Below, piece after piece: positions 46,733-55,765 of a stretch of DNA of 64,000 bases. Each line of letters begins with the position of its first letter. Within the stretch, counting starts at the first letter, position 1. The translations under genes were made by a program, and so were the position numbers. This DNA is from Pandoraea horticolens (GTDB lineage Bacteria > Pseudomonadota > Gammaproteobacteria > Burkholderiales > Burkholderiaceae), in the NCBI RefSeq assembly GCF_902459555.1, contig NZ_CABPSM010000001.1:558001-622000 (forward strand), in the 5' to 3' direction. Below the pieces are notes generated by a model that was not told the DNA's origin, did no database searches, and was given only the letters and a program-made list of their open reading frames with translations.

Positions 46733-48067
46733 GGGTGTCAGAATTTCCGTGTTCGAGGCGGGTTGAAAATCACACGGACGGTCGCACGAAACGATCCGCA
46801 TAGAGGATAGCGAATTGGTTCATGGCCGCTTTCCAATCCTTGGCAGCGCGCCCCCAGTCGGCGCAGATATTGCGTAGTGCCAGCCAAATGAGTTTCGTTG
46901 CGGCATTATCGCTCGGGAAATGCCCTCGCGTCTTGATGATCTTGTGCAGTTGCGAGTTGATATTCTCAATGGCGTTTGTCGTGTAGATTACCTTGCGGAT
47001 GTCCGGCGCAAACGCAAAAAACGGAATCACGCGATCCCGGGCATTGCGCCACCACGCGCTCAGCGTCGGGAATTTCTGGCCCCACGGCCCTTCGGTAAAT
47101 GCATCAAGTTCGGCCTGAGCCGCCTCCGCGCTTGGCGCGGTGCAGGTGGGTTTGATCGCTGCAGCCAGTCCTTTGCGATTCTTCCAGCTCGCGTAATCGA
47201 GGCTGTTGCGGATCAGATGGACGATGCAGGTTTGTAGCGTGGTCGCCGAGAACACGGCGGCCAGTGCCTCGAGCATGCCCTTGAGGCCATCGGTTACCGC
47301 AATCAGGATGTCGTTCACGCCGCGCGTTTTCAGATCGTTAAACGCCTTCATCCAGAACTTGGCACCCTCGGTGTTTTCGATCCAGAGCCCCAGGATGTCG
47401 CGCGTACCGTCGGGCAGGATGCCCAGCGCCAGATATACCGCCTTGTTGCGTACGACGGCATCCTCGCGAATCTTCACGCGCAGCGCGTCGAAGAACACGA
47501 CCGGATACATCGGTTCGAGCGGGCGGGACTGCCAGGCGGTGACTTCACTCGTCACCTCATCGGTGACCGAGCTGATGAACTCGGGCGAGACTTCCGTGCC
47601 GTACTGTTCCAGTACGAAACCCTGAATTTCACGTACGGGCATGCCACGGGCATACATGGCGATGATCTTGTCATCAAAGCCCGCGAAGCGTCGTTCGTGT
47701 TTGGGAATCAACAGTGGCTCGAAGCTGCCGTCGCGGTCGCGCGGCACCTCGATCGGATCGGGCCGTCCTCTGTCAGGACCGTCTTGGCACCACGGCCGTT
47801 GCGCTGGTTCGTCACGCTGGCCGGTTTGGCCGTGCCCGACGGGTAGCCGAGATGGTGGTTCATCTCGCCGCCCAGCGCACGCTCGATCAACGCTTTTTTG
47901 AAGGCCAGCGATGCGGCATTGATGGCGTCGGCCGTCATCGGGCCGTGGCCGAACTACTCAAGCAGCTCGGCGGGGATCGTCGGCAATTCCGCCGGTGGGG
48001 TTTTCGGTTTGCGAGGCATAGCCACTCCTTGGCGACATGTTATGCCTCAAACACGAAATTAATGACA
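46733..48067 (-). mobile_element. IS256-family insertion sequence, decayed
   Basis: About 1.33 kb. Terminal repeats: TGTCAGAATTTCCGTGTTCGAGGC at the low end, and TGTCATTAATTTCGTGTTTGAGGC reading inward from the high end. The single transposase gene inside is broken. Its high end cuts an IS3-family orfB in the middle of DNGSEFSG, and the rest of that orfB is not found on the other side, so a deletion accompanied or followed insertion. Ends are approximate to a few bases. Confidence 0.8.
46770..48019 (-). pseudogene. IS256-family transposase, two disabling mutations
   Basis: Mutator/IS256-type transposase. The N-terminal part (MPRKPKTPPAELPTIPAELL) is stopped by TAG at 47954-47956; the frame resumes (MTADAINAASLAFKKALIE) and then shifts by one missing base near 47754. 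The remaining 325 residues hold the catalytic core: DALRVKIREDAVV, ILIAVTDGLKGM and the YTTNAIENINSQLHK glutamate motif. All motifs are otherwise intact, so loss of function looks recent. Confidence 0.88.
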
Positions 48068-48624
48068 GGCCCGGAAAATTCGCTGCCATTGTCCACGAAC
48101 AGGTGTCGTGGAGCTCCGCGTCTGACGGCGATACGATTCAGTGCCGACACCACGTGTTCGCCTCTCAAACGCTGTCCGACTTCGATGGCCAATGCTTCTT
48201 TCGTGAAGACGTCCACGATCGTCAAGGTGCGGAACTTCGACCCGTCTGCGAGTTGGTCTGCGACGAAATCCATACTCCAGGCGTCGTTCGGTTTGCCTGG
48301 CACAATCTTCTGCACACGAGTCACAACCATCTTGCGTCGCTTAGGCAGTTTTGAGCGCAACTGCAGCCGCTCTTCGCAGTACAGCCGGTATGCTTGATCA
48401 CGGCCCAACTGCCAGCCCTCGCGGAGCAACAGCACGAGAACACGCCGATAGCCGTAGCGCACACGCGTGTGGGCAATCTCGCGCATGCGTGCACGCAGCT
48501 CCCGACGGGGATCTTTGACGCTCCGGTAATACTGGATCACGAGCCGACAGGCCCGCCTCATCGTCAATCCATAGTGGCTTATCACGTAATCCACCACGTC
48601 TTTCCTCAGCGCGGGCCGGGCCAC
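48067..48624 (-). pseudogene. IS3-family orfB, 5' fragment
   Basis: Residues ARPALRKDVVDYVISHYGLT, then the HTH_21-like region and the integrase core up to RHLFVDNGSEFSG, where the first two catalytic acidic residues (MDFVAD and DNGSEF) are present but the final Glu segment is missing. The frame passes into the IS256 end as PVINFVFEA. Type: IS407/IS511-like. Confidence 0.85.
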
Positions 48625-48693
48625 TAATAGGATGGTCCGCCCCTCCCCGAAGGGGGTGGAGTTGCCCCTGTAACTCAGGACACGCGGACACCG

Positions 48694-49587
48694 TTAGGTT
48701 GATGACAACGCAGCACGCCTGAACTCGCGAGGCGAGCGGTATTTCAGGGCTTTATGCGGGTGGCGCTCATTGTAGTGTTCAAACGCGATAGCCAGACGCG
48801 AGAGTGCCGTTTGCGCGTCAGGCTTGTCCATATAGGCGACGTAATTGTGCTTCATGGTCTTCACGAACGATTCGGCCATGCCATTGCTCTGCGGCGAACG
48901 TACCGGCGTGGTCAGCGGCTCAAGACCCAGTTCGCGAGCGAAGCTGCGCGTGCGGTGGTCGATGTAGGCCGAGCCGTTGTCCGTCAGCTATTCGATGGGC
49001 TGCGCGGCCTGCGTGGTGCCGAAGCGCTGTTCGACGGCGGCCAGCATCACGTCGCGCACCACATCACCGCTATGCCCGCCGGTCGTCGCTGCCCAGCTAA
49101 TCGCTTCCCGATCGCAGCAGTCCAGCGCGAACGTCACGCGCAGCGGCGTGCCATCGTCACACCGGAACTCGAAGCCATCGGAGCACCAGCGGGTGTTGCT
49201 GTGGTCTACGGCAACGCGACCGTCCTGTCGCCGCTTGTCTCGCCGCACGCCGAGGCGGCGCAGCAGCAACTGATGCTCACGCATCACGCGGTAGACACGC
49301 TTGTGGTTGATGCATGGCGCACCGACCAGTTCGCGACTGCGTCGCAGCAGCGCCCAGATGCGCCGGTAGCCATAGGTCGGCAAGTGTCCCACATGAGCCC
49401 GGATTTCCTCGACCAGTTCCGTGTCGTCGGTCGGCCTGGCGCTGCGGCCATCCTGCCAATCGGACGAGCGAGTCTGCTTCACCGTCACACCAGAGCGCGC
49501 CACGCCGAGAACTTCGCAGACCGTTTTCAATGGTCGTCCCCCGGCAACAAGGGCGAGCGCGCAATCAGGTTTTTTGAGCGGCCCCAC
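48694..49587 (-). pseudogene. IS3-family orfB with an amber stop
   Basis: Integrase-type transposase. The N-terminal part runs to QPIE, where TAG at 48988-48990 replaces what is normally a Trp codon before [16 protein letters not shown]. The frame continues beyond it to the DDE glutamate region ([20 protein letters not shown]) and stops normally at 48694. orfB overlaps orfA at an A6 slip site (CAAAAAAC near 49575), the usual -1 frameshift signal. The element may be non-autonomous unless the stop is suppressed. Confidence 0.88.
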
Positions 49588-49928
49588 TCGACGGCTTCTT
49601 TCAAAATTTCGACTTCCATCGTCTTCTTCCCGAGCAGCCGCTGCAACTCCTTGATTTCCTTGATCGCGGCGGCCAGCTCCGATGCGGGCACAACGGTTTC
49701 GCCCGCTTGACCTGCGGCCAGGCTGCCCTCTTGGTATTGCTTGCGCCAGCCGAACACTTGGTTCGGGTTCACGCCGTGCCTCCGCGCTACGGCAGACACC
49801 GATGCGCCCGGTGCCAGTGTTTCCTGCACGATGGCGATTTTTTCCTGAGCCGTGCGCCGACGACGACGCTCCGGTTCGGTCAGAATTTCAATGGGTTCCA
49901 CGTAATGACTAGGCTTACTGATAGGCAC
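49527..49928 (-). CDS. IS3-family orfA (IS2-like)
   Basis: 133-residue helix-turn-helix protein: [33 protein letters not shown] is the HTH, followed by a Leu-zipper-like helix ([26 protein letters not shown], split here by family pattern). It is intact and regulates or, after frameshifting, contributes to transposase production. Confidence 0.85.
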   Translation of the reverse strand: MPISKPSHYVEPIEILTEPERRRRRTAQEKIAIVQETLAPGASVSAVARRHGVNPNQVFGWRKQYQEGSLAAGQAGETVVPASELAAAIKEIKELQRLLGKKTMEVEILKEAVEWGRSKNLIARSPLLPGDDH

Positions 49929-50024
49929 AAGACTATCCCCTATTTTAAAAGAGTCCTTGTGTCCTCAGATACGTGGGGCTGCTCCAGGGGGATACTGAAA
50001 CCCCGAAACCGTTGGAGAATGATC

Positions 50025-51014
50025 ATGCGTATCGTTCCTCGCAACTGCGCCGTCTACGGTGTCGATCTGGGCAAGACGACATTTCACATCGCCGGAGCCG
50101 ACCAGCATGGACGTCCCACACTGAGAATCAAGCTTCGCCGTGACGCGTTGCTACAGTTCTTTGCGACAGCTTCTCCCGCGCGCGTGGGCATGGAAGCTTG
50201 TCCTGGAGCGCATTGGCTGGCAAGGAAACTGATCGCGTTCGGCCACGACGTCAAGTTGATACCAGCCCAATTCGTCAAGCCCTACCTGAAGTCAAACAAG
50301 AATGACGCCCTCGACGCCGAGGCAATCGCCGAAGCGGTAACGCGCCCAACAATGCGCTTCGTCCCTGTCAAACGCCACGAGCAACTTGATATGCAAGCGC
50401 TACATCGTGTGCGAGCCCAATTCGTTCACCAGCGCACGGCGATTGTGAGTCAGTTTCGCTACTTTCTGCTCGAATACGGCATCGCCATCCACACTGGTAT
50501 CGGCATGTTCCGACGCGATGCGACTCGCATTCTCGCGGATGATTCAAACGATTTGACGCCGACCATGCGACAGCTGCTGACGGATCTGTGGTCGGACTTC
50601 CTGCGCATAGACGAGCGCGTCACCTCACTTTCCGGTCAGATCGAAGCGTCCGCCAAGCACGATGACGTTGTACAGCGCCTCACGACGATTCCGGGCATTG
50701 GCCCGCTTGGGGCAAGCGCTTTGTGCGCAGCCATTGGAAATGGCAAGCAGTTCCGCAGCGGACGCGACTTGGCTGCATGGATCGGCCTCGTTCCGCGTCA
50801 GCATACGACGGGTGGCAGGCCAACGCTTCTAGGTATCAGCAAACGCGGCAATACGTACCTGCGCCGCTTACTCGTATTGGGTGCCCAATCCTGTCTGATG
50901 CATCTGGACCGCTCAAAAGATCGGCTCGGGCGATGGCTCGATACGCTCGAGAGCAGGATGCATCACAACAAGGTCGTGATAGCGTTGGCCAACAAGCTCG
51001 CCCGAGTCGCATAG
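50025..51014 (+). CDS. IS110-family DEDD transposase
   Basis: 329 residues. The N-terminal RuvC-like DEDD domain has YGVDLGKTTFHIA (first Asp), GMEACPGAHWLARKL (Glu), and KNDALDAEAIAEAV (Asp-Asp). The C-terminal Transposase_20 domain has TTIPGIGPLGASALCAAIG and GGRPTLLGISKRGNTYLRRL with the conserved Ser region. Start ATG at 50025 is chosen over the ATG at 50019 because GGAG is seven bases before it. It appears intact. Such enzymes use a non-coding bridge or seeker RNA to choose their target. Confidence 0.9.
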   Translation: MRIVPRNCAVYGVDLGKTTFHIAGADQHGRPTLRIKLRRDALLQFFATASPARVGMEACPGAHWLARKLIAFGHDVKLIPAQFVKPYLKSNKNDALDAEAIAEAVTRPTMRFVPVKRHEQLDMQALHRVRAQFVHQRTAIVSQFRYFLLEYGIAIHTGIGMFRRDATRILADDSNDLTPTMRQLLTDLWSDFLRIDERVTSLSGQIEASAKHDDVVQRLTTIPGIGPLGASALCAAIGNGKQFRSGRDLAAWIGLVPRQHTTGGRPTLLGISKRGNTYLRRLLVLGAQSCLMHLDRSKDRLGRWLDTLESRMHHNKVVIALANKLARVA

Positions 51015-51303
51015 GTTGTGCTTACGCGTCCAGGCACCCTGTACGAAAAAACGGATCCACGCTTTTAAAACCGAATCGACCTCAAGTTTGCAGGGACGTG
51101 GAATTGAGATGACGCAACAGCTGACCGGCGTGCTGTAAGCCTTGGTCAAAAAAGCAGGCTAGCAAGCCCAGGCCAACTTATTAGGAACGGTACGCGCAGA
51201 TCTCATCATGGCCTGAACGCCAGGAGCGTTCGACTCGCGAGAGGCCGGATACATTTACGCAAACTGACATGCGTCGGATCGACAATGCTCGCCTTGCAAA
51301 GCC
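51015..51303 (+). ncRNA. Candidate bridge/seeker RNA region of the IS110-family element
   Basis: 289 bases of non-coding DNA between the transposase stop and the right inverted repeat. In IS1111-type elements the guide RNA is encoded in this right-end position. I did not fold it or identify its target- and donor-binding loops, so the assignment rests on position alone. Confidence 0.4.
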
Positions 51304-51578
51304 GGGGCGGACCATACATTTTTTGACAGAACGTCCTGCAGGATGGCCTTATCCAAGCTCAGTTCGGCGACCAGCTTCTTCAGCCGCGCGTTCTCTTCCT
51401 GCAGCTGCTTAAGTTCGCGTACTTGATCAGACTGCATCCCGGCGTATTGCTTCTTCCACCGATAGAACGTCTGTTCCGAGATACCGACCTGCCGGATCAC
51501 ATCGGCCACCGGCATCCCCAGCTCGGCTTGCCTCAGCACTGCCACAATCTGTTCGATCGAAAAGCGTTTCCGTTTCAT
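51255..51578 (-). pseudogene. IS3-family orfA, 3' end replaced by IS110 sequence
   Basis: MKRKRFSIEQIVAVLRQAEL starts a normal orfA with HTH (VADVIRQVGISEQTFYRWKK) and coiled coil (ENARLKKLVAELSLDKAILQ). After DVLSK the frame enters the right end of the IS110-family element, so the last 20 residues are foreign and the frameshift site that joins orfA to orfB is separated from orfB by 2.7 kb. Confidence 0.85.
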
Positions 51579-51798
51579 GACAAACCACCTCCCGGTTCAG
51601 GGTGAAGTTTGCCGCAAAACTCGCGCTCAGATCGGTCCAAGATTCCTAAAGCCGATCAGGAAGGGGGCGGGGAGGGGGGAGCACTGCGAGCCGCTCGATG
51701 CCGATCGAACATCCAGCGGCTCACGGCCTAGAGCCAAAATCTAAATCACCAACAAACTAGCTTTCTAACGAACTAGCCTGAGCTTGCTCGTTATCACG

Positions 51799-53877
51799 TT
51801 ACCGCGTTGTCGCAATAACGCGTCGAACCAGAACTACGCAAATACTTGCAAACACGACCAGCGCGAGCCATTCGGCTGTCGGGGCAAAGCCATTCCCCAC
51901 GATGGCCAACGGGGAGTCGGAGCCGGTGAAGCCAACGACCATTGCCATCGCCACACCGACAAGACTCTCACCGACGATCAAGCCCGACGCGAGCAACACA
52001 CCACGTCGTTCAGCCGCCTCAGCAAACGGACCATAGTCTTTGCCCTGCGCCTTCGCACGCGCTTTCAACACGCGCTGTGCGATCCAGCCCAACAGTGCGC
52101 CAATCACCAGCACGGAACCAATCGTGGGTGGCAAATAAATGCCGATACCTACGGCGATCACCGGCAAACGCGCGACGCCGCCTCGCTTGGCCAGCACCGC
52201 ATCGATGGCGATCAACACGAGCCCGAGCAATGCGCCAATGCCAAGCATCGACCAGTCGAGCTGGTGTGTGAAGATGCCCTTCGCAATGGCCGTCATCAAA
52301 ATCGCCTGCGGCGCGGAAAGCGCTTGCGATGGGTCCATACCCGGACGCGGCAGCGCATCGACAAAGCCATAGGCGTTGTACAGCAGGTTCAGCACCGGCG
52401 GAATCACCGCGGCGCCGATCACACAGCCGATGAGCAGCGCCACCTGCTGACGCCACGGCGTGGCGCCCACAAGCCAACCCGTCTTCAGATCCTGCAGGTT
52501 GTCGTTCGAAATCGTCGCAATGGCGATGACGGCTGACGTCGTGAACAGCGCCAGCGCAATCGCGAGTTTGCTACCCTCGCTCGTGTCGAGCAACCCGCTT
52601 GCCTGACTGACACTGAGAATCAGCAGCGAGACAAGCATCACCGCAACGATCCCGATACCCGAAATCGGGCTGGCCGACGACCCCACCAATCCGGCCATAT
52701 AGCCGCAGGCTGCCGCGACGAGAAAGCCAAAGACCACCGCAAACACCACGCTACAGGCCACCAGCGTCGCAATGGTGCCAAACGACAAAGGCGCCTCCGC
52801 GAGAAACACGCCGAATGTGACGACCCACACGGCCACGCATACAAGCGTGAGCCCGATCACCCAATATGGCGAGAGGTCTTGCTCGGTGCGTCCCAACGCG
52901 GTGCCCCTGCCGCGCGCGCCGCGTGACTGTCCCAGTGCAGTGAACGACGTCTTCACGCCATCGACCATCGGTTTCGCGAGCGTAATGAGTGTCCAGATGG
53001 CTGACACGCCGATGACACCCGCACCGATGAACCGCACCTTATGTTGCCAAAGACCATTGGCAAACGCGGCAATCGCCTGGCCATCGGTGTTGGGGGTCAC
53101 GGATGTCAGCACCGGCACGGCAATGCCCCAGCTAAAGACGATGCCAAGCAAAATCGCCAAGCCCGAAACAATGCCGATGAGATAACCGGCACCGATCAAT
53201 GCGAGGGAGAAACCGGTCGTCAGACGGAAGACCGCAGTGCCGGCCGGAATCCACGCCGTAATGCTCTCGCCCAATACTCTCAACCCGCCCGTCGCGAACG
53301 CAAACAGTGCGGACACTACACCGCCGAATGCGATTTCTCGCACGCCACTGGCTTCGTTGGCCCCCTCGCGTCTTGCCGGCGAAGCCTTTGCGTCAACCGA
53401 CGCGACATCGTCTCCTTCACTGCCAACGCGCAGAATTTCCGCCGCCGCCACCCCTTCGGGGTAGGGCAGATTGCTGTCGACAACCATCGCACGCCGCAGC
53501 GGAATGGTGAACAGCACGCCGAGTATGCCGCCCGACGCGCAGATCGCAAGCGTCAAGCCGAACGGAAAGCCCTGCCAGTGACCAATCATCAACAGACCGG
53601 GCAACACGAAAATGATCGACGAGAGCGTGCCGGCCGCAGACGCCTGCGTCTGCACCATGTTGTTCTCGAGGATGTTGCCGCCACGCAGTGCGCGCAGCAC
53701 TGCCATGGAGATGACGGCTGCGGGAATCGATGAGGAGAACGTCAGCCCGACTTTCAGGCCGAGGTAGACGTTGGACGCGGTGAACACCACGGTGATCAGG
53801 GCGCCGAGGATCACGCCACGCACCGTCAACTCGGGGAGCGAGACGGCGTCGGGAATTCGGGTCGGGTGAGATGCCAT
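51799..53877 (-). CDS. OPT-family oligopeptide/metallophore transporter
   Basis: About 692 residues with some 14-16 membrane spans. Typical OPT features are VRGVILGALITVVFTASNVY at the start, GLKVGLTFSSSIPAAVISMA in span 2, VVDSNLPYPEGVAAAEILR near residue 135, and SNDNLQDLKTGWLVGATPWR near 480. The family moves oligopeptides, metal-nicotianamine-type chelates or iron-siderophore-like complexes. Bacterial members often import peptides. Start 53877 is chosen because the OPT fold begins directly and the longer frame has no family match. It lies just beyond the IS nest. Confidence 0.88.
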   Translation of the reverse strand: MASHPTRIPDAVSLPELTVRGVILGALITVVFTASNVYLGLKVGLTFSSSIPAAVISMAVLRALRGGNILENNMVQTQASAAGTLSSIIFVLPGLLMIGHWQGFPFGLTLAICASGGILGVLFTIPLRRAMVVDSNLPYPEGVAAAEILRVGSEGDDVASVDAKASPARREGANEASGVREIAFGGVVSALFAFATGGLRVLGESITAWIPAGTAVFRLTTGFSLALIGAGYLIGIVSGLAILLGIVFSWGIAVPVLTSVTPNTDGQAIAAFANGLWQHKVRFIGAGVIGVSAIWTLITLAKPMVDGVKTSFTALGQSRGARGRGTALGRTEQDLSPYWVIGLTLVCVAVWVVTFGVFLAEAPLSFGTIATLVACSVVFAVVFGFLVAAACGYMAGLVGSSASPISGIGIVAVMLVSLLILSVSQASGLLDTSEGSKLAIALALFTTSAVIAIATISNDNLQDLKTGWLVGATPWRQQVALLIGCVIGAAVIPPVLNLLYNAYGFVDALPRPGMDPSQALSAPQAILMTAIAKGIFTHQLDWSMLGIGALLGLVLIAIDAVLAKRGGVARLPVIAVGIGIYLPPTIGSVLVIGALLGWIAQRVLKARAKAQGKDYGPFAEAAERRGVLLASGLIVGESLVGVAMAMVVGFTGSDSPLAIVGNGFAPTAEWLALVVFASICVVLVRRVIATTR

Positions 53878-54205
53878 GTATGAATCGGGGGGGATTTTTC
53901 GCCCAATGAGAATGAGTGGCGCAAATTGTATGCGCCCCCGTGGTGCGCCGCCAGTCTTGACGGCCGACATAGAACGACCGTTCGAATTTCATTTTTCCCG
54001 AAGGATGGAAGCTGCTACTAACTGACTTCGATTCGATCTGGCAAATGGTTAATTCCAAAGCATCGACATCCCATCTAATTATTTGATGGAATCCAACTTT
54101 TCTTAATTGATTTATTGATGGATGATTCGGGCTCCCCTAAAAGATAAGAAGAGAACGTGCGCACTCCCAACGGGAACGGGGCCGCGCAGTAAAAGGAGCT
54201 TTCCG
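53878..54205. other. AT-rich intergenic region between OPT and MFS genes
   Basis: 328 bases between divergent genes, noticeably AT-rich from about 54000 to 54120, where the promoters should lie. An imperfect dyad, CCATC...GATGG, occurs at about 54071-54089. No coding frame is convincing. Confidence 0.45.
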
Positions 54206-55720
54206 ATGTCTAGTCTGCATACTTCATCGCATCCGATAAACGAGTCGAGCGGCGCGCGTCGCTGGCTGGTGCTTGCCGTTGTCTCGGTGGCGCTGCTGCT
54301 CATCGTGATCGACATGACGGTGCTCTATACGGCATTGCCTCGCCTGACCCACGATCTCGCCGCGACGGCCTCCGCCAAGCTGTGGATCGTCAACGCCTAC
54401 GCCCTTGTCGTGTCAGGCCTGCTGCTTGGCATGGGCACGCTGGGCGACCGACTTGGCCACAAGCGTCTTTTTCTTGCCGGACTGGTGGTTTTCGGTGTGG
54501 CGTCGCTCGCGGCGGCATTCGCCGCTAACGCCAACTTCCTGATCGGCGCGCGCGCATTCCTTGGCGTCGGTGCGGCCATGATGATGCCCGCGACCTTGTC
54601 GCTGATCCGCCTGACGTTTGCCGATGCACACGAGCGAGCACTCGCTATCGGCATCTGGGCGTCGGTCGCCTCCGGTGGTGCGGCCTTCGGGCCGATCGTC
54701 GGCGGTGCGTTGCTCGAGCATTTCTGGTGGGGATCGGTCTTCCTGATCAACGTGCCCATCGTGCTGGTCGCACTGCCGCTCGCTTGGTGGCTCATTCCGA
54801 AGGGCGGTGCGACCTCGACGCAACCGTGGGACTGGTTCGGGTCGCTGCTCTTCATGGTCGGCCTGATCGGGCTGACATACGCGATCAAGAGCGCTGGCAA
54901 GCCGTCTCCGGATTGGCCGGCGCTCGCTGCCGCACTGATCGTAGGCACCGTTTTCCTGTGGGCTTTCGTGCGCCGGCAGCAACGCAGCGAGCATCCGCTG
55001 CTCGACTTCGCCCTTTTCCGCAATCCGGCATTCTCGGGGGCGGTGGTCGCGGCGTTGGTGGCGGCTGCCGCGTTGATCGGAATGGAACTGGTGTTCAGCC
55101 AGCGTCTGCAACTGGTTCTTGGCTATTCGCCGCTGGACGCCGGAGTGGCCATCATGCCGCTGGCGCTGGCCTCGTTCGTGGCCGGGCCGATTGCCGGGCG
55201 CCTGCTGCCACGCATGGGTGCTGCGAGGATGTTGCCGATCGCACTGCTGACGTCGGCGCTCGGTATGGCGGGCTATCTCATGGTCCTCGACATGGGCCTT
55301 GTGCTGTCGGTGCTCTCACTGGCGATACTTGGTTTTGGCATCGGTGCGACGATTACCGCTGCATCGAGCACCATCATGCAGAGTGCGCCGCCCGAGCGCG
55401 CCGGCATGGCGGCGTCGGTCGAAGAGGTCTCTTATGAACTCGGTGGCGCGCTAGGCGTGACGTTCATGGGCAGCCTGCTGACGTTCATCTACGGCCGGTC
55501 GATGGATGTGCCGCAAACAGCGGCATTGCCCGGCACCGTGCGCGACAGTCTCGACGAAGCCCTGTTGGTCGCGGAGCATTTGCCACCGGCGCTCGCCGAT
55601 GTGCTAACGAGCGTGGCGAACACGGCCTTCAATCAGGGCTTCAACGCCGTGATCGGTGCGAGCGCGCTGTTGCTCTTCGCAACGGCCGTCTGGAGCCGTT
55701 GGCACGCGCGCAGGCGCTAA
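54206..55720 (+). CDS. MFS efflux transporter, DHA2/SmvA-like
   Basis: 504 residues with about 14 spans. VVSVALLLIVIDMTVLYTAL opens the first span with the conserved Asp; SGLLLGMGTLGDRLGHKRLF is motif A; the C-terminal EEVSYELGGALGVTFMGSLL is typical of the SmvA/QacA group that exports cationic biocides such as methyl viologen. The start at 54206 has AAGGAG upstream, so the longer open frame is not used. No dedicated regulator is adjacent. Confidence 0.9.
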   Translation: MSSLHTSSHPINESSGARRWLVLAVVSVALLLIVIDMTVLYTALPRLTHDLAATASAKLWIVNAYALVVSGLLLGMGTLGDRLGHKRLFLAGLVVFGVASLAAAFAANANFLIGARAFLGVGAAMMMPATLSLIRLTFADAHERALAIGIWASVASGGAAFGPIVGGALLEHFWWGSVFLINVPIVLVALPLAWWLIPKGGATSTQPWDWFGSLLFMVGLIGLTYAIKSAGKPSPDWPALAAALIVGTVFLWAFVRRQQRSEHPLLDFALFRNPAFSGAVVAALVAAAALIGMELVFSQRLQLVLGYSPLDAGVAIMPLALASFVAGPIAGRLLPRMGAARMLPIALLTSALGMAGYLMVLDMGLVLSVLSLAILGFGIGATITAASSTIMQSAPPERAGMAASVEEVSYELGGALGVTFMGSLLTFIYGRSMDVPQTAALPGTVRDSLDEALLVAEHLPPALADVLTSVANTAFNQGFNAVIGASALLLFATAVWSRWHARRR

Positions 55721-55765
55721 CCGGCGAGTCCGAGGCGGGTGCTCACTTTCCCGCGAGCGCGCGCT

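Larger units (their letters stand above)
48657..49986 (-). mobile_element. IS3-family (IS2-like) element with 5-bp target duplication
   Basis: 1330 bp. Left end TGGAGTTGCCCCTGTAACTC; reading inward from the right end, TGGAGCAGCCCCACGTATCT. Both flanks are GGGGG (48652-48656 and 49987-49991), a 5-bp target duplication. It carries overlapping orfA and orfB on the minus strand and lies about 25 bp inside the left end of the IS110-family element. This is the youngest insertion in the nest on structural grounds. Confidence 0.88.
48632..51315 (+). mobile_element. IS110-family (IS1111-type) element, interrupted near its left end
   Basis: A perfect 12-bp inverted repeat, ATGGTCCGCCCC at 48632-48643 and GGGGCGGACCAT at 51304-51315, marks both ends. 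Removing the second IS3-family element and one copy of its GGGGG repeat leaves about 1.35 kb. Inside are a DEDD transposase gene and about 290 bp of non-coding DNA before the right end. The presence of inverted repeats and the long right-end non-coding region fit the IS1111 subgroup. It sits between orfA and orfB of an IS3-family element. Confidence 0.8.
48067..51610 (-). mobile_element. IS3-family element split by other insertions
   Basis: orfA is at 51316-51578 and the 5' part of orfB at 48067-48624, with 2.68 kb of foreign DNA between them. Joining the sequence on either side of the inserted IS110-family element restores ...CTGTCAAAAAATG followed by ATTAGTGGCCCGGCC, the normal orfA/orfB overlap. 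Its 3' end is lost at the IS256 junction. The left terminal repeat upstream of orfA was not located with confidence, so the end at about 51610 is approximate. Confidence 0.7.

Noticed and set aside
49707-50024. N-terminal extension of the IS110-family transposase back to 49707
   Set aside because: The upstream part of the open frame lies in the minus-strand orfA of the inserted IS3-family element; the normal start with a ribosome site is at 50025.
46653-51610. Prophage or integrative element
   Set aside because: No integrase, structural or conjugation gene is present; only insertion sequences.
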